Shown: positions 36,532 through 45,198 of the stretch, one piece after another | Layout of the letters: each line of letters opens with the position of its first letter | How positions within the stretch are numbered: position 1 is the stretch's first letter | Source of the DNA: Clostridiales bacterium | GTDB lineage: Bacteria > Bacillota > Clostridia > Christensenellales > Aristaeellaceae | DNA: 64,000 nt | Reading direction: 5' to 3' | NCBI GenBank assembly: GCA_012523405.1 | Contig: JAAYIN010000025.1 | Span: 1 to 64,000, forward strand | Made by a program: the position numbers and the translations under genes | The notes under the pieces: generated by a model | The model's input: only the letters and a program-made list of their open reading frames with translations | Told to the model about the DNA's origin: nothing | The model's database searches: none

Positions 36532-37194
36532 TCACTGCCTCCTCTCTATCTTCTGCAATTTCCAATTGGGTACTTTGCAGACAGGGCAAAGGGCAGGCGG
36601 CGCATCGCCAACATAAATGAAGCCGCAGCTTTCGCATACATAGATGTTCGCGTTTTCAAGGAAGACATCGCCTTCGCGGGTGTAGCGGGAGAGGATAGAG
36701 CTGGTCATACGGGTGACTTTTTCGCTCCATACTAAGGCACGTTGCGCGCCTCTGTCGCCGTCTGCTTTTGCAGCAGCGTTCGCAACGTCAAACGCGTCCA
36801 TATCCTGAGCGATTAGGTGCATGAGCTGATCGGTAGTTGCAGTCTGGGTGCTTGGTGTTCTTTGCTTGAAATAATCAGCAAGCGTTGTAAAGAGGCTGGC
36901 TTCCTCGCCCAGATGCTGCTTGTCACAGCCTCTGGCAAGGTTTGAGAAAAGAGCGGATAGCTCACCTGTACTCAGCTTTCTTAAATCTCCATGAAACTCT
37001 TGGATAGGAGTGATAGGCGCTGTTTCTTGTGTGCTGGCTTTTAGTTTGAAATCTGATTTAGACGCACCACAAAGCGGGCAAACCCAATCCTTAGGTAGGT
37101 CCTCCCACTTTGTATCTGGCGCAATACCTGATGATGGAATCCCGACGGCTTCATCATAGACAAAGCCGCAGATGGTGCAGACATATTGATTCAT
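36532..37194 (-). CDS. Protein with N- and C-terminal rubredoxin domains and a helical centre
   Basis: The protein is 220 residues. The first 50 form a true rubredoxin ([13 protein letters not shown] and [11 protein letters not shown]). The last 40 form a second, shorter ribbon (CESCGFIY and CPVCKVPNW), like the tail of rubrerythrin. The centre (about 60-175) is helical and may be a decayed ferritin-like fold, since no clear ExxH motif is seen. It is the first gene of the two-gene operon and ends 2 bases before the fusion gene starts. It probably passes electrons to the rubrerythrin (inference). Confidence 0.8.
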   Translation of the reverse strand: MNQYVCTICGFVYDEAVGIPSSGIAPDTKWEDLPKDWVCPLCGASKSDFKLKASTQETAPITPIQEFHGDLRKLSTGELSALFSNLARGCDKQHLGEEASLFTTLADYFKQRTPSTQTATTDQLMHLIAQDMDAFDVANAAAKADGDRGAQRALVWSEKVTRMTSSILSRYTREGDVFLENANIYVCESCGFIYVGDAPPALCPVCKVPNWKLQKIERRQ

Positions 37195-37309
37195 TTTCTA
37201 CCTCCTTGTCATTCACAAGTAAAACAAGCAAAATGGATATAACAAAAGGGTTGCTTGTATGGGGTGCTGTAATAGCAGGATATGGTTTCTCTCATCAAAT
37301 CATATCTAC

Positions 37310-37338
37310 ATTATAGGGAATATTTCCATGAAAATCAA
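37310..37338 (-). promoter_or_regulatory. Promoter of the rubrerythrin operon
   Basis: On the minus strand, TTGATT (37338-37333), 17 bases, TATAAT (37315-37310), about 115 bases before the first start codon. No PerR or Rex site was identified with confidence in the leader. Confidence 0.75.
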
Positions 37339-37373
37339 GTGCTATTGCGGGAATGGTAAATGCTGCACCCAAC

Positions 37374-37404
37374 AAAAAAGATGCTATTTGCTAGCATCTT
37401 TTTT
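37374..37404. terminator. Bidirectional terminator
   Basis: AAAAAAGATGCTA and TAGCATCTTTTTT pair around a short loop. It closes the minus-strand motor operon directly after the 164-residue gene. Confidence 0.9.
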
Positions 37405-37417
37405 GATATCGCTTTAT

Positions 37418-37912
37418 TTACTTCCCATAGGTTGTTCGCATTGTAAAGCTAAATCCCCACACATAGTAGGTCACGATCATCTCGCGAACAGGATGAGAAT
37501 TTGCAGTGGATAAGATCATCGCTGGCACATCGCCTGATGTGCGCTGCGGCAAGGAATAGACTTGTGATTGACTGAGCTGAAGAATATCTTGGGATTGCGG
37601 GACAATCTGTACTTCAATCATATCGATGGGGACGAGGCAGTTGTTGGTAATGCTGAGCGTGTAGGTCATATATACATACTCGCTAGCATCCTTCCATTCG
37701 GTTGGCTTTTGGTAGAGCGTGCCGATGAATGTGCCATCATCCACGGTGGACGTGAGCGTATGAAAGGTATCACCTGCATTAACAGCGGGAATGCCCTGTG
37801 CGGATATATCCGTTACGACAACCTCGGCTGTTGTAAACAGGTAACCAACCATCAGGAGCATCACAAGGAGCATGGATACTGCAACGATTGTGATGATTTT
37901 CAGTGCGCGCAT
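37418..37912 (-). CDS. Membrane-anchored protein of unknown function in the motor operon
   Basis: The protein is 164 residues. Residues 4-27 form one membrane helix followed by an extracytoplasmic, mostly beta-strand domain rich in Thr, Ser and Val (VYMTYTLSITNN resembles an immunoglobulin- or FxLD-like strand pair). There are no cysteine motifs and no recognisable catalytic residues. It starts 17 bases after the OmpA/MotB-like gene and is the last gene of the operon, so it is likely an accessory subunit of the motor. I do not recognise a family. Confidence 0.75.
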   Translation of the reverse strand: MRALKIITIVAVSMLLVMLLMVGYLFTTAEVVVTDISAQGIPAVNAGDTFHTLTSTVDDGTFIGTLYQKPTEWKDASEYVYMTYTLSITNNCLVPIDMIEVQIVPQSQDILQLSQSQVYSLPQRTSGDVPAMILSTANSHPVREMIVTYYVWGFSFTMRTTYGK

Positions 37913-37929
37913 TGGGACACCCCCTTTTC

Positions 37930-39009
37930 TTATTCCTCGCTGCCTAGGATATCGCGGATCTGATCGATCATTTCTGCATCCTTTAAGCGGAATTTGAATT
38001 GGACGCGGCGGGACGCATCCATATTGATGCTGCCATCGTCATTGTAAATCGCATCTGTGGAGCTCCGCCCATTGGCGGTGAGGATGCTTCGAAGCATGCT
38101 GAGCTGATCGGTGGTAAGGGAATTCATTTGCAGACAATAGGTTGCAACCGTGAGTGCACGGTCTTGCGAAAGCTCAAGATTGCTCAGGTATGTACCCGTT
38201 ATGTCGGTATGGCCTTCGATTATGATTTCCCCAAGATAGTCAGCATATTCAGGACGAAGCAAAACGCCAAGATACACTGGGATGAATTCGTTTAGTAGCT
38301 GTTTGCCCGAGTCCTTGATGTTGGACTTACCAACATCGAAGAATACTGCGCTTTCAAGCATGATATCGCCTGTGTTCTTATCAACCGATGCCTTTAAATC
38401 AGCCGATGAAAATGCGCTGCTAAGTTCCCGTATGATAGACATTCTCACGCCAACCAAATCATCTAAGCGCTGTTGCTGTGTTGCCATGGCCTCCTGCTGT
38501 GTGCCAAGGAGAATGGTTGCATCAGCGAGTTCTTTTTGCTTGCCTTCAAGGTCGGTTTTGGCTGTTGCCAGTTCGGTTTCCTTGAGTGATAATTCGGTTC
38601 GTGCTGTAATAATGAGCTTTTCCTGCTCCTCAAGGGTCGAAGTTTGAATGTCGAGCAAACCTTGCTGCTCGGTAAGGGTGGTGAGTGCACCGTCAAGTTC
38701 ATTTTGCTTTTCTGTGAGCGCAGCTTCTTTGGTGGCAAGGTCATCTTCTTGAGCACGAAGGATGCTCCGCTGTGAAGAAAGAGTGGCTTGCTGTTCATCA
38801 AGTGTGCTCTGCTGAATGCTCAGCAGGCTGGCCTGTTCATCAAGCTCGATTGTTTTGGTTTCAAGCATTGTGAAATATTGGTACATGCTATAGCATAGCA
38901 CGAGAACAAACACGAGCAGCAAAGCGGCCATCATGTCAGAATAGCTGATCCATGCAGAGCCGCCATCCGCCTTGCCAATAGATTTGCGTACATATCGTCT
39001 GCGTGCCAT
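37930..39009 (-). CDS. ZorB/MotB-like stator protein with coiled coil and OmpA domain
   Basis: The protein is 359 residues, with AGGAGG before the ATG. Residues 1-25 are basic and end in AWISYSD; Asp25 at the start of the single membrane helix (about 25-46) matches the proton-carrying Asp of MotB and ZorB. A coiled coil of near-repeats rich in Glu, Gln and Leu (about 50-185, LxxQxxxLxxQ patterns) follows, then an OmpA peptidoglycan-binding domain (about 205-345) with FFDVGKSNI and EGHTDITG. The coil is longer than in ordinary MotB or ZorB. It pairs with the upstream channel gene. Confidence 0.85.
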   Translation of the reverse strand: MARRRYVRKSIGKADGGSAWISYSDMMAALLLVFVLVLCYSMYQYFTMLETKTIELDEQASLLSIQQSTLDEQQATLSSQRSILRAQEDDLATKEAALTEKQNELDGALTTLTEQQGLLDIQTSTLEEQEKLIITARTELSLKETELATAKTDLEGKQKELADATILLGTQQEAMATQQQRLDDLVGVRMSIIRELSSAFSSADLKASVDKNTGDIMLESAVFFDVGKSNIKDSGKQLLNEFIPVYLGVLLRPEYADYLGEIIIEGHTDITGTYLSNLELSQDRALTVATYCLQMNSLTTDQLSMLRSILTANGRSSTDAIYNDDGSINMDASRRVQFKFRLKDAEMIDQIRDILGSEE

Positions 39010-39030
39010 TGGATACCTCCTGTGGATTTG

Positions 39031-40251
39031 TTACATGGGGAGACTGGTGCTGATGCGTTCCTCGTCGATGCTCGATTCTTCATCCAGTTCACTGGTCAGA
39101 AGATCAACGGCCTTTTGCATACGGCTGAGGGATGCGGCCAAATCAACGAGCTGATTAGAAAGGTTCACACCAGAGCTTTCTGCGGTTTGCATCGAAGCGA
39201 TCTGTGCATCGCGAGTGGCTTTCATATCGGAAGCGAGCTCCTGCATTTGATTTGCAATGGTGCTGCTTGCCTGCTGAATCAGAGCTGCATCGTTGCTTAG
39301 CGCACGAGCAGTATCAATGGTGCTCTGTAGGTTTTCCTGCGTTTGAAGCTGCCCGCTTGTGACGGCATTCATGGTATCACCAAGTGTATTAAGCTGACCA
39401 TGAAGCGATGTATTCATCTGCTGGATAAACTGGCCTGAAATCCGCCTGATGCCTTCCACCTGTTCCTGCGTTGCACCTTTGATAAAGGTGTCAAGAGACT
39501 GGGTGAGGGGGGTCATAGCGCGAGCGACGGCCATCTCAAGGGATGCGGATATATGATTGCTGATGCTTTCAGCTACGCGAAGCATGCGCGCCTCTTCATC
39601 CTGTTTTTGGCAGAGCATCTGCACGTCAGGCTGGAGGGGACGGGGCATAGCGAGTTCGTAGAATGTATCTTCAAAGTTGTCCATTGCGCGGGTGGCGCGT
39701 CCGATTACCATGCGGTTGAGCATGTTGAACACTAGTGAGCAAGCAATACCTGCAACGGAGGTTGCAAAGGCAAAGCGCATGCCTGAAAGCAATAGGGGAA
39801 TGCTCTGCATTGTGCCTTCGGCGGTTGCAAAGTCGATGCTGGTGAGTCCCTGCATCAGACCCATAAACGTACCCAAAATACCAAGAGAGGTGAGGAGCCC
39901 AGGGATAAGTTCGCCTAGCTGTGCGTGACCTGGCTTATCAATGACGGTTTCCTCATTGATATACTCGCTTGTATCGCATGGAATTCCGCGCAGATCAAGC
40001 TGCCCTGCGTTGAGCAAGAATTCTTGCCACTCATTACGAAGGGAACGTCCTAAAAATCTTGCCTCACGCCAAATCGGACGCTCTCCGGCAGCGGTAGAGC
40101 GCTCAAGCTTAGCGATGGCACGATTGAGCAATGTGGAGTTGCGGAATACAGGGTAGATACACTTGAAAAAACCAATGATTGTCACGACTGCAATCCCAAT
40201 GTAAATTATATACTCAGATAAGTTGCTGGTAAGATTATTTAGTATCTCCAT
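39031..40251 (-). CDS. ZorA-like MotA/TolQ/ExbB proton-channel protein with long cytoplasmic tail
   Basis: About 406 residues. Three hydrophobic helices: about 13-33, 120-142 (LLTSLGILGTFMGLMQGL) and 158-182 (GMRFAFATSVAGIACSLVF), the last two being the hallmark of the family. From about 200 to the end is a long, charged, helical tail, as described for ZorA of Zorya defence systems and not found in MotA. The start is uncertain: the ATG at 40251 follows AAGGAGG at long spacing (about 14); an ATG at 40275 lies upstream of that site. It is the first gene of a three-gene operon. Confidence 0.82.
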   Translation of the reverse strand: MEILNNLTSNLSEYIIYIGIAVVTIIGFFKCIYPVFRNSTLLNRAIAKLERSTAAGERPIWREARFLGRSLRNEWQEFLLNAGQLDLRGIPCDTSEYINEETVIDKPGHAQLGELIPGLLTSLGILGTFMGLMQGLTSIDFATAEGTMQSIPLLLSGMRFAFATSVAGIACSLVFNMLNRMVIGRATRAMDNFEDTFYELAMPRPLQPDVQMLCQKQDEEARMLRVAESISNHISASLEMAVARAMTPLTQSLDTFIKGATQEQVEGIRRISGQFIQQMNTSLHGQLNTLGDTMNAVTSGQLQTQENLQSTIDTARALSNDAALIQQASSTIANQMQELASDMKATRDAQIASMQTAESSGVNLSNQLVDLAASLSRMQKAVDLLTSELDEESSIDEERISTSLPM

Positions 40252-40293
40252 AGGTACACAAGGCACCTCCTTCATGATGATAGTCGTAGCAAC

Positions 40294-40322
40294 ATCTTAA
40301 CACTTTTAAAACAATTTGTAAA
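40294..40322 (-). promoter_or_regulatory. Promoter of the motor operon
   Basis: Minus strand TTTACA (40322-40317), 17 bases, TAAGAT (40299-40294). It places the three motor genes in their own transcription unit, separate from the DUF4230-like pair upstream. Confidence 0.65.
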
Positions 40323-40343
40323 TACATTGTCGCTAGGTATACT

Positions 40344-40374
40344 AAAAGAACGAGCGGCATGAAGCTTCTCGTTC
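40344..40374 (-). terminator. Terminator after the DUF4230-like gene
   Basis: GAACGAG and CTCGTTC arms around a 13-base loop, with TTTT on the minus strand. It separates the two minus-strand units. Confidence 0.6.
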
Positions 40375-40396
40375 CATTATGATTGTAACAATCAAT

Positions 40397-41056
40397 TTAT
40401 ACGTCTGTGACGCTGCCTGCATCGGTAGTGTTTGGCGTTGTGGGCTGAGGCGCGGGGGTATACTGCACGATCTCAATTTCGCATGTGACGCCTAGCTCGC
40501 TGCGTTCTGCAACCGAGCGGAATAGGCTTTGCAGATTGGATTGTGTTACGCCCCAAGCGCTAATGGTGTATTGCTCGTTGTTGCTGCACTCCGAAAACAG
40601 TCGGTCTTCGATCTGTGTTTTCATCGCCGAGTAGCGCTCAGGCGTTAGCGGATAGAGCCAATCGGTGCGCTTGACCTTGGTTTCATCAACCGTGAGCTTT
40701 GGATAGGCAGGCTTGGGCGAGGGTACGCGAAGGGTGATTGTGTTATCCGTTAGCGTTACCTCAGCGCTTGATAGATCAACTGTGAAGCTCATGGAGAAAG
40801 TATATGGAATCTCCACCTTTTGCACAGTGCCAATGAGCCACGCATCTTGCGAAACGGTTTCCTGACCAGTGGTTTCCACTTCGTATACCACCAGTTCATT
40901 CTTCTCCTTCAGCGTCTCGCTGAAATGTTCACTGATCCATTTTGTGTTGCTGTTGCCAAAAAGACGCTCATAGATATTAGGCGCAAAGCGGACGCATACA
41001 AGCGATATTGCAACACATAGCACAATGAAAAAAACACGCTTAATCACTTTTTTCAT
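40397..41056 (-). CDS. DUF4230-like membrane-anchored protein
   Basis: The protein is 219 residues from the ATG behind GGAGG; the 17 extra upstream codons overlap the previous gene. Residues 5-25 are a membrane helix. The outer part has alternating beta strands with a central TITLRVPSPKPAYPKL segment, which fits DUF4230 proteins (strand, Pro-rich turn, then a helix pair with conserved Glu and Arg). The last 25 residues are Pro/Thr-rich and probably disordered. Function unknown. It sits directly upstream of the motor operon in the same direction, with its own terminator. Confidence 0.65.
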   Translation of the reverse strand: MKKVIKRVFFIVLCVAISLVCVRFAPNIYERLFGNSNTKWISEHFSETLKEKNELVVYEVETTGQETVSQDAWLIGTVQKVEIPYTFSMSFTVDLSSAEVTLTDNTITLRVPSPKPAYPKLTVDETKVKRTDWLYPLTPERYSAMKTQIEDRLFSECSNNEQYTISAWGVTQSNLQSLFRSVAERSELGVTCEIEIVQYTPAPQPTTPNTTDAGSVTDV

Positions 41057-41079
41057 AGGATTTGAGTTCCTCCATTTTG

Positions 41080-41334
41080 TCAGAGCGTCGGCTGATTGGG
41101 GAGCCACTTGGCGATTTCAACAAATGCAATGACTAGCAACTTGATGAGTACATAACAAGTGGTCAAAGAGCCGACGGTCATTAGGTAACCGCGGACAAAA
41201 CGCTTGAATCGACTGCGGCGCTTTGGCTTGTGCGGTTTAGTGTGCGGCGTTGGAGGGAGTGGTTGATATGACGTATGCGACATGCCTGCGGACTGCGGCA
41301 GGTGAGGGGGGCGTTGTTGAGTTTGCGGTTGCAT
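41080..41334 (-). CDS. Small proline-rich membrane protein
   Basis: The protein is 84 residues with GGAGG 7 bases before the ATG. The first 45 residues are Pro, Gln and basic (HTKPHKPKRRSRFKRF), the rest is one membrane helix (about 50-75), so the tail is probably cytoplasmic. No family is recognised. It ends 24 bases before the DUF4230-like gene, and the two are probably co-transcribed. Confidence 0.65.
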   Translation of the reverse strand: MQPQTQQRPPHLPQSAGMSHTSYQPLPPTPHTKPHKPKRRSRFKRFVRGYLMTVGSLTTCYVLIKLLVIAFVEIAKWLPNQPTL

Positions 41335-41445
41335 AGCATAACCTCCTTCTCCATGTTATGCAGAGCACAACATCACTTGTAAGTATACGACATTTTAGCT
41401 CAAAATGCTACAAAAAAGTTACGGTTCTACTGATTTCGTGCTGGT

Positions 41446-42459
41446 TTAGGATACGCGATGCATCGTTTCGCCCACGATTAATTCGCCGGGGACAAGGATG
41501 GTTTGCACACCTGCGGTTGTAGGTTCTTCAATGTTTTCAATGAGCACTTGCGCTGCTTTCTGCCCGATGATTTTTGTATCTTGCTTGATGGTGGTGAGCT
41601 TAGGACGAAGCAATTGTAACAATTGATGACCGTCATAACCGGCAAAAGAAATATCCTCGCCAACGCGCAGCCCTGCATCAAGAATGGCATCCAAACCACC
41701 GACTGCTGCTTGGTCATCAGGCGCAAAAATACAGGTGGGGGGATTCTTAAGAGCGAGCAGCCTTTGCACGGCCTTATGGCATTTTTGTGCATCTTGATAG
41801 TCTGCAAGCTCAATGTATTCGGGCAGGACAGGAATATTATTCGCTTTCATGGCGCGATAAAAACCAGTCAATCGATGATCTGTTACAGAACTGGGCTTGC
41901 CGTGGACATAAGCGATTCGCTGATGTCCAAGCTCAGCAGCATAATTGACCAACATTTCCATGCCGCCAACGTTATCGCTGATCACACAGCTGCGGTTATT
42001 GAATGTATGGTCGATGGTGACGGCGGGAATGCTTTGACGCATAAGGTCCGCAACTTCAGGTGAATAGAAATCAATACAAGCCAAGCAAACGCCGTCAACA
42101 TTACGGTATTGACAGTGCTCAAGGAATGTCATTTTTGTTTTGCCTAGGTTGTGATTGATAAATGTAATGTCGTACCCCTGATTTTCAGCAGCGCGCTTGA
42201 AGCTGTCCAGTACGGCCGAAAAGAAAGGGTGAGTAAGACCGCTGCCATATTCGTCTACGAATAGAACGCCTAGGTTAAGCGAACGGTTGGTTTTGAGCGC
42301 ACGTGCCAGTGCGTTTGGATGATAGCCGATTTCCCGTGCGGTCGCAAGAACACGTTTTCTTGTTTCTTCACTGATGTCTGTATAATTATTCAAAGCCTTG
42401 CTGACTGTTGAGACGGATAGTCCGCATTTTTCAGCAACATCCCTAATGGTTACTGCCAT
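41446..42459 (-). CDS. LacI family transcriptional regulator
   Basis: About 337 residues. The N-terminal helix-turn-helix is a textbook LacI type (VTIRDVAEKCGLSVSTVSKAL), followed by the hinge helix (PNALARALKTNRS) and a periplasmic-binding-like sugar domain. The start is the ATG before AVTIRD; another ATG two codons earlier is equally possible and the ribosome site is weak. Its targets are unknown; no sugar-uptake genes adjoin it, and the GH2/GH35/GH3 genes lie far away. It may act on its own promoter. Confidence 0.9.
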   Translation of the reverse strand: MAVTIRDVAEKCGLSVSTVSKALNNYTDISEETRKRVLATAREIGYHPNALARALKTNRSLNLGVLFVDEYGSGLTHPFFSAVLDSFKRAAENQGYDITFINHNLGKTKMTFLEHCQYRNVDGVCLACIDFYSPEVADLMRQSIPAVTIDHTFNNRSCVISDNVGGMEMLVNYAAELGHQRIAYVHGKPSSVTDHRLTGFYRAMKANNIPVLPEYIELADYQDAQKCHKAVQRLLALKNPPTCIFAPDDQAAVGGLDAILDAGLRVGEDISFAGYDGHQLLQLLRPKLTTIKQDTKIIGQKAAQVLIENIEEPTTAGVQTILVPGELIVGETMHRVS

Positions 42460-42984
42460 TATCATCGCTCGCATTTCTATGATTATATTTGTATTCTTGT
42501 ACATGAATTCGCATGTGATATTATTATAACCTAAAAGAAGCAATTAGGAAAGGTGGTTTCGAAGTATTTTCGAAGTTTTGAAGGTAAACCTGTCGATTAA
42601 TCGAATTCAGACGGTTTTGGCAAGGGTATCCATAAACCTTGATAACATTTGATTTGGCCAGAATAAACCCATGCAAACCAGTATGCAGATACAACGATAA
42701 CGTTTTCGAAAATCAATGAAATGATTCGTAAATAAATTTCGAATGGAATAGCGTGAAGTGGAAAACAGACGGCAACGATTGATATACAACGAATATAAAT
42801 AAGCGCTCGCATAATGATTCACGAAAAATGAGTTATAATTCAATTGAACATCACACAATCTCGACAACGTTTTAGTCCGCCTATATATGGAAGCAACCAT
42901 AAAATATAGGAAACCACCTTCTCTGAAAGTGGAGAAGGTGGTTTATGTTGCATAATCATTTAATGGTTAGGTTGCCTTTTGAGG
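42460..42984. other. Gene-poor spacer with palindromes and a terminator
   Basis: Between the LacI regulator and the SpoIID gene. It holds a 12-base palindrome TCGATTAATCGA (42593-42604), a direct repeat TTTCGAAGT (about 42557-42576) and several TTTTCGAA words, any of which could be a regulator site. Short frames on the minus strand show no family features. The terminator at its end is listed separately. Confidence 0.5.
42911..42943 (-). terminator. Terminator after the SpoIID gene
   Basis: AAACCACCTTCTC and GAGAAGGTGGTTT pair around a short loop; the minus strand lacks a long T run, so efficiency is uncertain. Confidence 0.7.
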
Positions 42985-44952
42985 TTATTCTGCATCTTCG
43001 TTTGTGATGAATTTTTCCATAACATAGCCTTCTATCACATCCGTGCGTACCTTGACCCAACCCTCTTCTTGGCATCGCTCCAAAACGAGAAGGCGTTGAT
43101 TCTTGTACAGTACCATTAGGATGTCCCCATTAAGCTCAGGGGTCGCTCTGAGGTTGAGTGAGCTATCGTCATCGATCTCGGTGACTAGCGCATACCACTC
43201 TCCTTCGCTAATTGTCTGCGTGGCAGGCATAAGCGTGGGACGAGGCGTTGGCGAGGGGGCAGGACCAGGGGTTAAGGCAAGCTCTTCTTGTTCGGTCGGG
43301 AGCGTCAGATCACTTTCGGGATATTGCTGGAGCTGAAGCCCTGGATAGTAGAAGGCGAGGATTTCCTCATAGGTCTTATGATACTCTGATGCCATCCACT
43401 GCGCGCCGCGTTGGCTCATGCCTACGCCGTGACCGAATCGGCGGGCTTCAATGGTATAGTCATTCGTGGTTTCAGCAATGGACCAGATTTCGTTTTCATA
43501 GTTGCTGCTGATATCTAGCCCAAGCGTCCGTTCAACACCTGTGAAAATCGGTAGATCGAGCGTAAAGGACTCTTCAATAGCCGTATATTCACCATAGGTG
43601 GGCGCCGGGGTTGGTGAGGGCGATGGGGTAGGGACTGGGGATTCTGTGGGAAAATCGGTAGTGATGGGCATGAAGGCTGCTTGCGCCTCGTCGGTTGGCG
43701 GCGCGGGTGTCTGCGAGGGCTCAAGGGGGATAACGAGCGCTTCATCAAGTGAATCATCCACTGCAAAAAGAAGGGAAACTTCCTCTGTGTCCGGATCACT
43801 GAAATAGTCCAATGAAGAGGGCTGGGTTGTTACCTGCTCGGCTGTAGCTGGCGCTGCATCTTCTGCATGGTCTGTGCGCGTGCGTCCGCTGATGGTGACA
43901 GTCATTTTAATCATGGTCATAAGCGATGAATCATCACGATTTGGGGTATGTACGGATAAATCGCTCACCGTATCAATTCGAACGCTTTGAGGGTCTGTAT
44001 CGTACCCACGGACAGTAAGCTCTGATGCAAGTTCTGCTGCGATAAGCTTTCTAAAGGAGTAAGGGGCAACCTCTAGACCCTTCTTGCTTACGGTGATACT
44101 GCGTACGACGCTTGCCGGATTTTCTACATCATAAGGATCTTCTATAGAAGTGTAGTAGCTATAATCATCGCGAGTAGGCCATACGGTCGCGACATTCTCG
44201 GTTTGTCCGCCGTTGCTGGCTGCATAGTAGCATTGACCAAGTGCACCGCTGAAGAAACCGCAAACGCCGCGTGTTTCGCGAATGGCTTGTTCAACCACAT
44301 CGTTGCCCTCTAGGTAGCCTTTATACACCTGATCGTTGGTAGTATCTACAACGTCATAGTCGTTTGCAGGGTTTTGCTTGCGCATTGCGTAGGTTCTAGC
44401 TGCGATTGTCTGTGCTTTCAAGGCCTCCAGAGGAAATGAATTGCTCATTTCATAGGGGACAACGCCCAGCAGATAATCCTCAACATGTAAGGCAAGGATG
44501 GGTCTGATTTTGCCCTCAACGACGCTCAATGTCAGGTCGCCTTCGTATAGTGCAGGGAAATTGGTGCGGCGAAAGCCGTTCTCGCTGCTTCCCTCGCCCA
44601 AGGCGTAGCGGGTAAGCGAAATGCTGTTGCCTGCATCAAGACTCATCCCTTGATAGTATAAGTAGATGTCATTGTCCTTGAGCATGAACGATATCTCACT
44701 GCCCTGAGGCAAACGCATGGTGAATTCGCTGCCGAAGTGCAGCTCATAGGGGGATGCCAAAGAGATATCCATGCGGTCAGTAATGCCAAGCCTGCTCATA
44801 TGCACGCGGATGATTTGGCTGCGTGCATCCGCTTCGGTCAGCGCAAGGGCTGAGCGGTTTCCGTCAAGGAAAGGTGTGGTCATCAATATGAAAGCTATGA
44901 TTAACAGAATCGATAGTATGCGGCGGGTGATGGGGCGTATAGAACAAGTCAT
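42985..44952 (-). CDS. SpoIID/LytB-domain protein with C-terminal SH3 domain
   Basis: The protein is 655 residues from the ATG behind AAGGAGG; 35 upstream codons have no ribosome site. Residues 10-32 form a signal anchor. The SpoIID domain is clear in EDYLLGVVPYEMSNSFP and LKAQTIAARTYAM (about 165-195) and in GHGVGMSQRGAQW (about 510), but these halves are separated by an Asp/Glu- and Pro-rich insert (about 360-475). A Pro-Ser-Thr linker precedes a bacterial SH3 domain (about 590-650). SpoIID cleaves denuded peptidoglycan strands during engulfment; LytB-type relatives act in vegetative wall turnover. Sporulation role not certain. Confidence 0.88.
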   Translation of the reverse strand: MTCSIRPITRRILSILLIIAFILMTTPFLDGNRSALALTEADARSQIIRVHMSRLGITDRMDISLASPYELHFGSEFTMRLPQGSEISFMLKDNDIYLYYQGMSLDAGNSISLTRYALGEGSSENGFRRTNFPALYEGDLTLSVVEGKIRPILALHVEDYLLGVVPYEMSNSFPLEALKAQTIAARTYAMRKQNPANDYDVVDTTNDQVYKGYLEGNDVVEQAIRETRGVCGFFSGALGQCYYAASNGGQTENVATVWPTRDDYSYYTSIEDPYDVENPASVVRSITVSKKGLEVAPYSFRKLIAAELASELTVRGYDTDPQSVRIDTVSDLSVHTPNRDDSSLMTMIKMTVTISGRTRTDHAEDAAPATAEQVTTQPSSLDYFSDPDTEEVSLLFAVDDSLDEALVIPLEPSQTPAPPTDEAQAAFMPITTDFPTESPVPTPSPSPTPAPTYGEYTAIEESFTLDLPIFTGVERTLGLDISSNYENEIWSIAETTNDYTIEARRFGHGVGMSQRGAQWMASEYHKTYEEILAFYYPGLQLQQYPESDLTLPTEQEELALTPGPAPSPTPRPTLMPATQTISEGEWYALVTEIDDDSSLNLRATPELNGDILMVLYKNQRLLVLERCQEEGWVKVRTDVIEGYVMEKFITNEDAE

Positions 44953-45068
44953 AACGCGCCTCCTTCCAATCTTTGCGGGAGAGAAGATGTAAACTCCAAT
45001 GATACAAACGACAGGTTGCTGAGGTTTGTTGCAGTTAAATATCACTAGCAAATACAATGTATATGTTC

Positions 45069-45097
45069 ATAGTACCATCAGCATACCCAGTTAGCAA
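45069..45097 (-). promoter_or_regulatory. Promoter of the SpoIID gene
   Basis: Minus strand TTGCTA (45097-45092), 17 bases, TACTAT (45074-45069). Confidence 0.5.
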
Positions 45098-45132
45098 GAA
45101 TTCTCGCAACAACTTTGGTAAAAAATTGTAAC

Positions 45133-45172
45133 AAAAAAGGCTGCCAAGCGGAATGAAGTTCGCTTAGCAGCC
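45133..45172 (-). terminator. Terminator of the feo operon
   Basis: On the minus strand GGCTGCTAAGCG and CGCTTGGCAGCC arms with a 10-base loop and six T residues. Confidence 0.9.
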
Positions 45173-45198
45173 AGGGGAAAGAGTTAATCAGGACGATT

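Noticed and set aside
37418-40251. Complete Zorya type I or II defence system
   Set aside because: Only ZorA/ZorB-like proteins are visible; no ZorC, ZorD helicase or ZorE nuclease within the window.
37930-40251. Flagellar MotA/MotB
   Set aside because: Long cytoplasmic tail and coiled coil are not MotAB-like, and no flagellar or chemotaxis genes are nearby.
42597-42900. Two minus-strand frames between the LacI and SpoIID genes
   Set aside because: No ribosome sites or recognisable features; composition looks non-coding.
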